DNA of 64,000 nt from Denitrobaculum sp965225735 (GTDB taxonomy: Bacteria > Pseudomonadota > Alphaproteobacteria > Kiloniellales > Kiloniellaceae), in contig CBDDBN010000027.1 in NCBI GenBank assembly GCA_965225735.1, positions 372,001 through 436,000 of the forward strand, read 5' to 3'. Below the pieces are notes generated by a model that ran no database searches, was not told the DNA's origin, and saw nothing but the letters and a program-made list of their open reading frames with translations. A program made the translations under genes and the position numbers. Below, piece by piece: positions 24,277-31,551 of the stretch; the stretch's first letter is position 1, and each line of letters opens with the position of its first letter.

Positions 24277-24398
24277 CTGCCTGATCTGACCTACCGGCAA
24301 CTGGATTGGGACGACGTCGATCAGCCTGCAAGTAAACCCGCAGAGCAACAAATCAAGTTCCTGTCAGAACGCGGTAAGTCAGAAGCAGAAGCCGGTCG

Positions 24399-25895
24399 TC
24401 ATGACAGCCAGTCTTCCAGAAATAGAGCCATGGCCTCATCACCCACATGCGGCAGGCTCTCCCGCCGGAAGACCGCCCCCGCCTCCAAAAGCAGACGGGC
24501 GCAGCCGATATGGTCGCGCGTTGCACGTTCCGGCGAATGCTCCGCACCGTGGATAACGGTGGACAGCGCATTGCCGCCGTATGCATTGACGTGCTCGAGA
24601 TCGGCGCCTTGTTTCAGCAGAAAGGCAACCTGATCCGAGAGCCCCTGCCAGCCGGCCGCCTGTAACGCGGTCAGCTTCATTTCATCGGTTTGATTGGGAT
24701 CGAAGCCCGCCGCGATCAGAGTCTTGATGTGTTCGAACCGCGCCGGCTCATGGGCCAGGCGCGTGATCAGCAAGCGATCCTCCTGGCTTAGTGCGTCCTG
24801 CTTGATCGGCGCTGCGGGCAGCTCACCTTCCGCGCAAAGCGCCAGGGCCCGCTCGCACTCCGAAAGCGGGGTTGCACAGCCGCGCGCCTCCAAAGCCTCC
24901 GCCGCCGAGAGGTTCCCGTAGACCCGGGCCATGGCGTAAGGCGTGTGGGATTCCCAGACCGCCTTTGGGTCGGCGCCGTGATCGAGCAGCAGATGGATGA
25001 AGTCGCCCGAGCGCCAGCGGCGCGCCGCCTGGTGCAGCGCAGGGATGGAGTCCACCGGCTGTCCGCTCGGGTGCCCTTTTACGGCTTCGTTGGGATCCGC
25101 GCCGTGCTCCAGCAGTAGGCGTACGGCCTCCAGGTCATCGAAATCCAGCGCGCGCGGCAGGGCGTTGGTACCACTGGTCCTGACCCCGTGCTTGATGAGT
25201 AGCTTCAGCCCCTCACTGTGACCGAGCTCCATCGCGTGATAGAGGCTCTCATCATCGTTCGGATCGGCGCCTTTATCCAAAAGCCATTCCGCGAGCGCCA
25301 TGTTGTCCGCGTGTCCCAGCGCTCCATAGAGTGCCGAGAGTTTGTGATCGCTGCCAGGCTCGGCGGCGTAACCGTCGTTCGGATCGGCGCCATGATCGAA
25401 CAGCAGTTCCGCAATGGCGAGCATGTCCGCCCGCTTCTCTGGCGTCTTGTGAATGTACTTGGAGAAAGCCAGGTGCAGGATCGGGCTGCGGACTCCGATC
25501 ATCTCGGTCGCACAGTCCGGCCGTCTCGACAAAGCCGCCTGCACGGCAGGAAGATCGTAGAGCGCGATCTGCAATCCGAGGTTATGGGACGGCAGGTCCG
25601 GCTCGGCCGCCAGCAGCTTGTCGATCACCCAGTTCTGGCCGAAGTAAAGCGCCTGCTTCATCCGCTCCGCGCGCTGATCGCGGTTCATGGCTGCCGTCTC
25701 GAGGGCGAACTTCAGTTTGGGCCAGCTTTCATGGCCGGACTCGCGGGCCACTACGTGTAGGAAGTCTGCATGCTTGGGATCGAGCGCATCGGGGACGATG
25801 GTCTGCAGGCGCCGACGCGCCTCCGGCTCCCCAGCCGCAAAGGCCTTTTTGAGCCGCTTGGCTTCCGCACGCAGTTTCTCGAGTTCGGATTTCAT
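24399..25895 (-). CDS. ankyrin-repeat protein
   Basis: A 498-residue soluble protein made largely of ankyrin repeats, after an N-terminal helical region (LRAEAKRLKKAFAAGEPEARRRL and FLHVVARESGHESWPKLK). Repeats are recognisable by ELLFDHGADPND, EWLLDKGADPND, RLLLEHGADPNE, HLLLDHGADPKA, TLIAAGFDPNQ, FLLKQGADLEH and RLLLEAGAVFR, about seven to nine in all. No signal peptide, catalytic domain or effector secretion signal is apparent. Presumably a protein-binding scaffold; partner unknown. It stands alone between two regulator genes. Confidence 0.88.
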   Translation of the reverse strand: MKSELEKLRAEAKRLKKAFAAGEPEARRRLQTIVPDALDPKHADFLHVVARESGHESWPKLKFALETAAMNRDQRAERMKQALYFGQNWVIDKLLAAEPDLPSHNLGLQIALYDLPAVQAALSRRPDCATEMIGVRSPILHLAFSKYIHKTPEKRADMLAIAELLFDHGADPNDGYAAEPGSDHKLSALYGALGHADNMALAEWLLDKGADPNDDESLYHAMELGHSEGLKLLIKHGVRTSGTNALPRALDFDDLEAVRLLLEHGADPNEAVKGHPSGQPVDSIPALHQAARRWRSGDFIHLLLDHGADPKAVWESHTPYAMARVYGNLSAAEALEARGCATPLSECERALALCAEGELPAAPIKQDALSQEDRLLITRLAHEPARFEHIKTLIAAGFDPNQTDEMKLTALQAAGWQGLSDQVAFLLKQGADLEHVNAYGGNALSTVIHGAEHSPERATRDHIGCARLLLEAGAVFRRESLPHVGDEAMALFLEDWLS

Positions 25896-26070
25896 TGGTT
25901 TTTCCCTTTTTCACGCCCAAGGGTCCGCTGCTTTGGGACAAGAAGAAAAACCAGATAAATGACATCTGATCGACAGGGTGCTTAAAGCGCTTTCCGCGGA
26001 CCCGGGTGCCGCCCTGACGGCGAAAGATTTCTAGCACCACAGGCTTTTTCGGGCAAGCCGTGGCACCGCC

Positions 26071-26718
26071 CTAGGGTCCGGCATTACCGGCCTTCGAAAA
26101 GAGCGCCGTCAGCAAGATGCGTATCGCCTCTTTGTAGTCCGCTGCCGGCTCACCTGCGGCAATGGCCAGCGCCGCGCGATCGAAGGCTGCGGAGAGCACC
26201 TGGGTCATGGCATCCAGCGGAACGGCCTCAAGCGCACCCTCAGCCGATGCGTAGGCCAGCCCTTGCCGCAACTCTTCACCCCCGGTTTCCAGATCGATCC
26301 GGGCCATCTCAGCATGTCCCAGCACGGCGGGTCCATCCAGCAGGAGAAGCCGCGCCCTGCCCGGTTCCGACATGGCGACGAAGTAGGCCTCGGTCCCGAC
26401 GATCATGGCATCCAGAGCAGAGGTGGGGTTCCGGGTTTCACGCTCGATCTGTGCCGCCACCGCCTTGGCCTCCTGCTCCAGTGTCGCCCGGAAGAGATCG
26501 GCCTTGTCGGCGAAGTGGTGATAGAGCGCGCCGCGGGTGACCTGCGCCGCGGAGACAATTTCGGGCGTGCCAGTTTCGGCATAGCCCTTTTCCACAAAGA
26601 GCGTGCGGGCCGCGGCAATCAAGGCAGCGCGGGTTGCCTCGGTTCGGGCCTTGTTGGAACGGCGGGCGTTTTTGGGCGCACCTGTGGAAGTCGCAACAGA
26701 CTCAGATTCATCTTGCAT
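26071..26718 (-). CDS. TetR-family transcriptional regulator
   Basis: A TetR repressor of about 215 residues. After a Ser/Ala-rich leader the HTH reads AALIAAARTLFVEKGYAETGTPEIV then TRGALYHHFADKADLF. The ligand domain contains RARLLLLDGPAVLGHAEM. The start is uncertain: ATG 26718 lies directly beside the first operator palindrome, and another in-frame ATG at 26754 would add 12 residues encoded by the palindromes themselves. It is divergent from the VOC-protein gene, and both promoters share two operators. Confidence 0.9.
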   Translation of the reverse strand: MQDESESVATSTGAPKNARRSNKARTEATRAALIAAARTLFVEKGYAETGTPEIVSAAQVTRGALYHHFADKADLFRATLEQEAKAVAAQIERETRNPTSALDAMIVGTEAYFVAMSEPGRARLLLLDGPAVLGHAEMARIDLETGGEELRQGLAYASAEGALEAVPLDAMTQVLSAAFDRAALAIAAGEPAADYKEAIRILLTALFSKAGNAGP

Positions 26719-26763
26719 ACATACAGCCTGTATGTTTTTATCATTTACATACACACTGTATGT
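26719..26763. promoter_or_regulatory. pair of 17-bp TetR operators
   Basis: ACATACAGCCTGTATGT (26719-26735) is a perfect 8+1+8 palindrome, and ACATACACACTGTATGT (26747-26763) is the same site with one mismatch, centres 28 bases apart. Together they fill the 68-base gap between the TetR and VOC genes, so occupation would block both promoters. The 17-bp spacing and sequence strongly suggest the adjacent TetR as ligand. Confidence 0.8.
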
Positions 26764-26786
26764 TAATTACCGAAAGGAGGAAAGCC

Positions 26787-27212
26787 ATGAAATGCACCCA
26801 GTTCTATCCGGTCATCATGACCGACGATGTGGCCGGAACCGCCCGCTTCTATCAGGAGCATTTCCGTTTTGCGCCCAGCTTCGAGAGCGACTGGTATGTG
26901 CACCTGCAGTCTCGTGAGGACGAAAAGGTCAACATCGCAATCCTGCAGGGCGATCACGAAACCGTCCCGGCACCAGGGCGCGGCCGGGTCTCGGGTCTGA
27001 TCATCAACTTCGAGGTCGAGGATGTGGACGGAGAATACGATCAGGTTGAAGCCAAGGATCTTCCGATCCTCCTGCCCCTGCGCGACGAGCCTTTTGGCCA
27101 GCGCCACTTCATCACGCAGGATCCCAACGGCGTGCTGATCGACGTGATCAAACCCATCCCGCCGAGCGAAGAATTCCTGAAGCAGTATGCGGCGGACGCA
27201 GTGCCCGCGTGA
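26787..27212 (+). CDS. VOC-superfamily (glyoxalase/bleomycin resistance-like) protein
   Basis: A 141-residue protein with the vicinal-oxygen-chelate fold: FYPVIMTDDVAGTARFYQEHF opens the first beta-alpha-beta unit, and VEDVDGEYDQVEAKDLPIL with GQRHFITQDPNGVLIDVI forms the second. Such proteins act as metal-dependent isomerases or dioxygenases, or bind drugs. Which one cannot be told here. The start at 26787 has a perfect AAAGGAGG site. It is repressed, by inference, by the divergent TetR through the two operators. A terminator follows. Confidence 0.88.
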   Translation: MKCTQFYPVIMTDDVAGTARFYQEHFRFAPSFESDWYVHLQSREDEKVNIAILQGDHETVPAPGRGRVSGLIINFEVEDVDGEYDQVEAKDLPILLPLRDEPFGQRHFITQDPNGVLIDVIKPIPPSEEFLKQYAADAVPA

Positions 27213-27249
27213 TATCACCTCCGAGGAACCATCGTCCCGAAAACAAAAA

Positions 27250-27284
27250 CGGCGGCCCAATCAGGAGCCGCCGCTTTCGTCTTT
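27250..27284 (+). terminator. rho-independent terminator after the VOC gene
   Basis: CGGCGGC (27250-27256) pairs with GCCGCCG (27267-27273) around a 10-base loop and is followed by CTTTCGTCTTT. Confidence 0.6.
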
Positions 27285-27297
27285 AAGTCTGCCACGC

Positions 27298-27409
27298 AGA
27301 GCAATTCACATTAAGGCGGACTCAAAACGCGCTGCCTCTCGATCAGCAAACTGCTGATCTCGAACGCAAGTTTTGAGACACCGGTTTCAACAGTAATGTG
27401 AAACGCTCT
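27298..27409. repeat. 112-bp palindromic intergenic element
   Basis: The outer arms AGAGCAATTCACATTA (27298-27313) and TAATGTGAAACGCTCT (27394-27409) are inverted copies with two mismatches. Inside them CTCAAAACGCG is mirrored by CGCAAGTTTTGAG, and the centre holds GATCAGCA-AAC-TGCTGATC. The whole block can fold into one long hairpin. It resembles the short palindromic repeats common in alphaproteobacterial intergenic DNA. Its right edge overlaps the stop codon (TAG) of the cyclase gene. Confidence 0.65.
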
Positions 27410-28480
27410 AGTACAGCGCCACGGGATTGCCCGGAGAGCCGGTCGCGCCTTTCATCTTGAGCGGCGACCACACGAAGAGGAACTCGTAGGCCTTGTCCGC
27501 CGCCAACTGGGTCAGATCCAGGTTCTCGATGTTCCAGATGCCGCGCTTGGTCATCATCTCGATATGACACTCGAAGGGCTGGTCGTTCTCACCGCCGAAG
27601 CCGGGACCGACCGCCTCGGAGCCCCAGGTGTCCGCGCCCCAGAGGATGATCTTGCGTTCGGCCATGTAGAGGCAGGCGGAAAGGCCGAAGCCCGGTTCGC
27701 CGGAATTGAACTTGGCAACCCGCGTTTTCTTCTCTTCCGCGTCAAAGCTGTCCCAGTCCGTGGGATGCCAGATGTTACCGTGACCGGTGTGCAGGAACAC
27801 GCAGTCACCCTCCTGGATGGGCGCGATGCCCTGGCGCTCGACCATGGCGTCGATATCGGCCGCCGACACGATGCCCGGATCGGTCTTTTCGCGAGACGTC
27901 GGGATCGGCATGGGGCCGCCGTTATAGGCCTCGCCGTCGAGCAGAACCCCGCGGCAGACGAAACCCTTCTCCGCGACGTGCTCGACGCCCAACGGGCCAA
28001 GGCCGTAAGCGGTCACATCCGGGTCTTCCATGTAGCGGCCGTTATAGAAAAAGTGCCCTTGGAGGTGATAACGCCGATATGACCGGGACCGTCGAACTGG
28101 GTGCCGATCTGACCGATCTCAGTGGAAATGTATTCGTCGTTGTAAACCAGTTTCTGGTCGCCGAATGGGCCGCCCGAGGGCATGCCCGGAATGGTCAGGC
28201 GCCAGCCGCGCGAGCCGAAGGCCGGCGCGTCCTGCTGGTAGGTCTTGCCCAGGGTTGCGACCTTGCCTTGCTTCACCAGCTGAGCCGCCTTCAGCACCAT
28301 CTCCGGGGTTGTGCGGTTGACCGAGCCCGCCTTGTCGTCGGCGCCCCACTCGCTGGGCGCCCAGTTCTGCGTCAAAGGTTCGTCATTGACCGCCAGGGCT
28401 GCGCCGCCCGACAGGGCCAGCGGCAAGGCAGCCGTCGCCGCGAGGGCGCAGAGACGGGTAAAGCTCAGCAAAGGGTTCAT
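27408..28480 (-). pseudogene. cyclase-family hydrolase interrupted by a frameshift
   Basis: Two reading frames on the minus strand together encode one cyclase (kynurenine-formamidase-like) of about 356 residues. The upstream part starts at ATG 28480 behind GGGAGGA with a signal peptide (PLLSFTRLCALAATAALPLALSG... of about 28 residues) and runs to IGTQFDGPGHIGV. The downstream part continues with YNGRYMEDPDVTAYG and holds GDCVFLHTGHGN and the C-terminal half. The frames join if one base is restored in the run at 28048-28058, giving G-H-F-F-Y-N-G. This is either a recent inactivating deletion or a sequencing error. No other damage is seen. Confidence 0.8.
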
Positions 28481-28628
28481 CACAACAATCCTCCCTATTG
28501 ATTTTTTTCGCCATGAAAGCGCTGTGCGGAGGCTCCGCAAGATGTGAAAGCATCATGGCACCTCACGCGTCATCTGAGAAGTGCGGGCCGATGGCAATCG
28601 CGTGATTGGAAAGTTCAACGACTCTTCT

Positions 28629-29126
28629 CTAGAGCGGCCGCGGGCGGTGAAACAGCAGCCGGCCCATCTCCGGGATAAATCTCTCCTCCCGAAAACCGCT
28701 CTTTTCCAGCACGCGCCGCGAGGCCCCGTTGTCGGGACTGGCGAAGGCCTTCACCAGCGAAAGTGCCAGCGCGTCGTCCGCAATACTCAAGGCAGCCGCC
28801 ACAAGCTCGGTCGCATAGCCCCGCCCCCAGACATCGGGATGAAAGGCATAACCGACCTCCGGCCCCCAGCCTGGATCGAAGGGGTCCTCATAAAGCCCGC
28901 CCCAGCCGACGATCCGGCCATCGCCCTTGTCGACGATCGTCCAGGGCGCGCAGCCGTCCCGCCGGCGCCGGCGCTCATGCAAGGCGATCCTGCGCCGACA
29001 GCCGCGCAGATTTTCGTCGACATGGGTGTAGCGCATGGCCGCGGGATCACCGAGGAAGGCGAACAGCGCCGGCACGTCGGCCAAGAGCGGCGGCCGGAGA
29101 TTCAGGCGGGCGGTTTGGATTTCCAT
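28629..29126 (-). CDS. GNAT-family acetyltransferase (RimJ/RimL type)
   Basis: A 165-residue acetyltransferase. It opens with MEIQTARLNLRPPLLADVPALFAFL, as in ribosomal-protein acetyltransferases, and has GWGPEVGYAFHPDVWGRGYATEL forming the acetyl-CoA pyrophosphate loop (about residues 87-108) and SPDNGASRRVLEKSGF near the end. The acceptor is unknown; many such proteins modify amines of small molecules or antibiotics. It stands alone between the cyclase and a TetR gene. Confidence 0.9.
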   Translation of the reverse strand: MEIQTARLNLRPPLLADVPALFAFLGDPAAMRYTHVDENLRGCRRRIALHERRRRRDGCAPWTIVDKGDGRIVGWGGLYEDPFDPGWGPEVGYAFHPDVWGRGYATELVAAALSIADDALALSLVKAFASPDNGASRRVLEKSGFREERFIPEMGRLLFHRPRPL

Positions 29127-29292
29127 GGATCTTATTGTCGCTAGTCCCGCTGAATTTCCAAGTTCGGATATGCGAAGTACAGTCTCCTGCCTTTGGGCTA
29201 CGAAAAAGGCTCAAGACTGTTATTCGGATAGAATAAGCACTATATTTCTACCAATCGATATAAACTTAAACCGAACGAGCGCGGTAGAAGAC

Positions 29293-29877
29293 ATGCCCTG
29301 GGAAAAATCCTTCGATATGGCGAAGGCGACAGAGGACGCCATGAAGCTGTTCTGGCGCAAAGGCTATGTCGGGTCCTCCCTCAACGACCTGATCGAAGCG
29401 ACCGGGGTTAACAGGGGCAGCCTTTACAATGCCTTCGGTGGCAAGCAGGCGCTCTTCGTCGAGGCTTTGCTGCGCTACGACACGAGCAACCGCAAAGCCA
29501 CCCTGGCCAAGCTTGCCGCCATGGGCGAACCGCTGCTGGCGATCCGGACTCTGTTTGACGGCCTGGTCCAGGAGTCCATTCAGGATACGCAAAAAAAGGG
29601 CTGTTTCCTGGTAAATACAGCGCTAGAGCTGCCCCATCACGAGCCAAAAGTCCAAGAAATCGTGCGCAACGGCATGGGTGAACTAGAGACCTTCTTCCGT
29701 GAAATGATCGAACAAGGCCAAGGCAAGGGCGAAATCCCGAAAGACATTCCAGCGGCCGAGACGGCAAAGTCACTGGTCAGCCTCTTCGTGGGCATCCGGG
29801 TCATGGCGCGCGGCGCCTTCGACGAAAAGAGCCTGCGTACCTCCGCAGATCAGGCGCTGCGTCTCGTTTCCTCCTGA
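29293..29877 (+). CDS. TetR/AcrR-family regulator
   Basis: A 194-residue TetR protein. The HTH is DAMKLFWRKGYVGSSLNDLIEATGVNRGSLYNAFGGKQALF (about residues 15-55, boundaries DAMKLF and KQALF), typical of the AcuR/NemR-like group. The ligand domain has a Cys in KKGCFLVNTALEL, a position often used for electrophile sensing in this group. ATG 29293 starts at the first conserved residues. The candidate operators lie downstream, before the AhpD-like gene, on the same strand. Confidence 0.9.
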   Translation: MPWEKSFDMAKATEDAMKLFWRKGYVGSSLNDLIEATGVNRGSLYNAFGGKQALFVEALLRYDTSNRKATLAKLAAMGEPLLAIRTLFDGLVQESIQDTQKKGCFLVNTALELPHHEPKVQEIVRNGMGELETFFREMIEQGQGKGEIPKDIPAAETAKSLVSLFVGIRVMARGAFDEKSLRTSADQALRLVSS

Positions 29878-29981
29878 GCCACGCGCGGTACGCGCACAGA
29901 GCATTCGATAAAATTCTGATCGCTGAGCGGCGCGAAGCGGTTGCGCGCTGACGCTCCCAACATTTTTTTCTCAACCATGTC

Positions 29982-30034
29982 TTGACCGATCGTTCCAAAC
30001 CCCCATATCAGGCTTGTCTAAACCGATCAGTCTA
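29982..30034. promoter_or_regulatory. two candidate TetR operators upstream of the AhpD-like gene
   Basis: TTGACCGATCGTTCCA (29982-29997) and TAAACCGATCAGTCTA (30019-30034) both approximate TAGACCGATCGGTCTA, the classic two-fold symmetric box of AcuR/NemR-like TetR proteins. Their centres are 37 bases apart, and the second ends 13 bases before the next ATG, covering the likely promoter. Confidence 0.6.
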
Positions 30035-30047
30035 AAAGGAACACATC

Positions 30048-30614
30048 ATGTCTAACTTTCCCCTGCACAGCATTAAATCAGCACCGGAAGCAAGCAAAGG
30101 CTTCCTGACGGCCGCTCAAAAGGCTTATAGCTTCGTCCCGAACCTCCTCGCCGGCATGGCCGAAGCCCCCGCCCTTCTCGAGGGTTACATGACGCTCGCC
30201 GGTATCTTCGACAAAACCAGCTTTAGCGAGACTGAGCGTCAGATCATTCTCATGACCAACAACCGCTTGAACGGCTGCGTCTACTGCATGGCCGCGCACA
30301 CGACCATTTCGCAAATGTCCGGCGTGCCGGCCGATGTGGTCACCGCCTTACGCGAGAACACGCCCATCGCCGATGCTAAGCTGGAAGCTCTGCGGCAGTT
30401 CGCCATCGTCATCAACGAGAGCCGCGGCTGGCCATCAGACGCCGATGTCGCCGCGTTTTTGTCGGCCGGTTATACGCAGCAGAACATCCTGGAAGTGATT
30501 TTGGGCACGGCACTCAAAACCCTGTCCAACTACACCAACCACATCGCGGAGACGCCGCTGGACAATGCCTTTCAGGCCAACGCCTGGTCTGCCGAGGAAG
30601 CCAACGCGGCATGA
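30048..30614 (+). CDS. carboxymuconolactone decarboxylase/AhpD-like protein
   Basis: A 188-residue helical protein of the CMD family. The core RLNGCVYCMAAHTTISQMSGV contains CxxC (about residues 77-80) and the nearby His. This arrangement marks the alkylhydroperoxidase AhpD-like branch rather than the true decarboxylase. A thiol peroxidase or reductase role is likely. It is preceded by AAAAGGAAC and two TetR boxes, and followed by a redoxin gene, forming a small TetR-controlled peroxide or electrophile module. Confidence 0.9.
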   Translation: MSNFPLHSIKSAPEASKGFLTAAQKAYSFVPNLLAGMAEAPALLEGYMTLAGIFDKTSFSETERQIILMTNNRLNGCVYCMAAHTTISQMSGVPADVVTALRENTPIADAKLEALRQFAIVINESRGWPSDADVAAFLSAGYTQQNILEVILGTALKTLSNYTNHIAETPLDNAFQANAWSAEEANAA

Positions 30615-30749
30615 TGAAGCCAGAAGCGGCCGGTCCTTTGGTCCGGCCGCCTCGGCCCCTGCAAGAAAGCTCTGCGTCCCTGTACAGCGGACGCCATCGA
30701 TGAAAAACTAAGGGTCATCAGGTGATGACCGAAGCGAAGGAACGCCCTC

Positions 30750-31295
30750 ATGCTGCTCGATACACCCATTTGCGATTTCGGCTGGAAAGCACCCTCTTTC
30801 ACACTCGCCGACCCGGACGGAATCCAACAGAAAATGGAAGACGCCATGGGCGAGAATGGCCTGCTCATCGCCTTCATCTGCAATCACTGTCCATACGTGA
30901 AAGCCATCATCGACCGGCTTGTGGCGGACGCCAAGACCCTGCAGGACGAAGGCATCGGGGTGCTGGCGGTCATGTCAAACGACTATACGAGGGTACAGGC
31001 CGATAGCCCGCCCGAGATGAAACGCTTCGCGCAGGCGCACGGCTTCAGCTTTCCCTACCTGATCGACGAGGATCAAAGCGTGGGACGGACCTATGGCGCC
31101 GTCTGCACGCCTGATTTCTTCGGTCTGAATAACAAAGGGGAACTGCAGTACCGCGGTCGGCTCGACGACGCCAAGATGGGTGACGCTTCAAACCGAACAC
31201 CCGAACTGCTGGAAGCTATGCGTCTGGTCGCAAAGACAGGACGCGGCCCGGAACAGCAAGCCGCGTCCATGGGCTGTTCCATCAAGTGGCGTTGA
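30750..31295 (+). CDS. thioredoxin-fold redoxin (AhpC/TSA-like)
   Basis: A 181-residue thioredoxin-fold protein with no signal peptide: FGWKAPSFTLADPDG, then FICNHCPYVKAI where CNHCPYV is the redox CxxC motif (about residues 44-47). YLIDEDQSVGRTYGAVCTPDFFG follows, with a cis-Pro after a second Cys. This matches cytosolic 'NHCPYV' redoxins of unknown substrate. It follows the AhpD-like gene by 135 bases and may share its promoter. Confidence 0.88.
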   Translation: MLLDTPICDFGWKAPSFTLADPDGIQQKMEDAMGENGLLIAFICNHCPYVKAIIDRLVADAKTLQDEGIGVLAVMSNDYTRVQADSPPEMKRFAQAHGFSFPYLIDEDQSVGRTYGAVCTPDFFGLNNKGELQYRGRLDDAKMGDASNRTPELLEAMRLVAKTGRGPEQQAASMGCSIKWR

Positions 31296-31305
31296 GGTAG
31301 AGCCC

Positions 31306-31551
31306 CTATCCGCCTTTCAAACGCTGGATGAGGTAAACCTCGCTGGCATCGCTGACCGGCTCGGTCAGGCTGCTGGCCACGATGCGCCCGTCCACCGCGA
31401 CGGAGACCCCGGCTTCGATCACCGGATCTAACTCCGGATAAGCGCGGACGAGGCCCCGAAGGACCTCGCCCACGTTTTTCGCTTCGACCTCAACCTTGTC
31501 CCGCCCACCGGTGTAGGCCTTCAGGCCGGACCAGAGGTTGACCTCAACCAT
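31306..31551 (-). CDS. MoaD/ThiS-family ubiquitin-like protein
   Basis: An 81-residue protein with the MoaD beta-grasp pattern: VEVNLWSGLKAYTGG, then VGEVLRGLVRAYPELDPVIEAGVSVAVDG and VSDASEVYLIQRLKGG, ending in the Gly-Gly that is adenylated and thiocarboxylated. ATG 31551 overlaps the end of the molybdopterin subunit gene by eight bases, so it is cotranslated with it. It could supply sulfur for the cofactor of this operon, either as a dedicated molybdopterin-synthase small subunit or as a sulfuration partner. No MoaE is adjacent. Confidence 0.82.
   Translation of the reverse strand: MVEVNLWSGLKAYTGGRDKVEVEAKNVGEVLRGLVRAYPELDPVIEAGVSVAVDGRIVASSLTEPVSDASEVYLIQRLKGG

Noticed and set aside
26045..26080. 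Hairpin CCACAGGCTT...AAGCCGTGG as a terminator for the TetR gene
   Set aside because: One stem mismatch and no T-tract on either strand; too weak to call.
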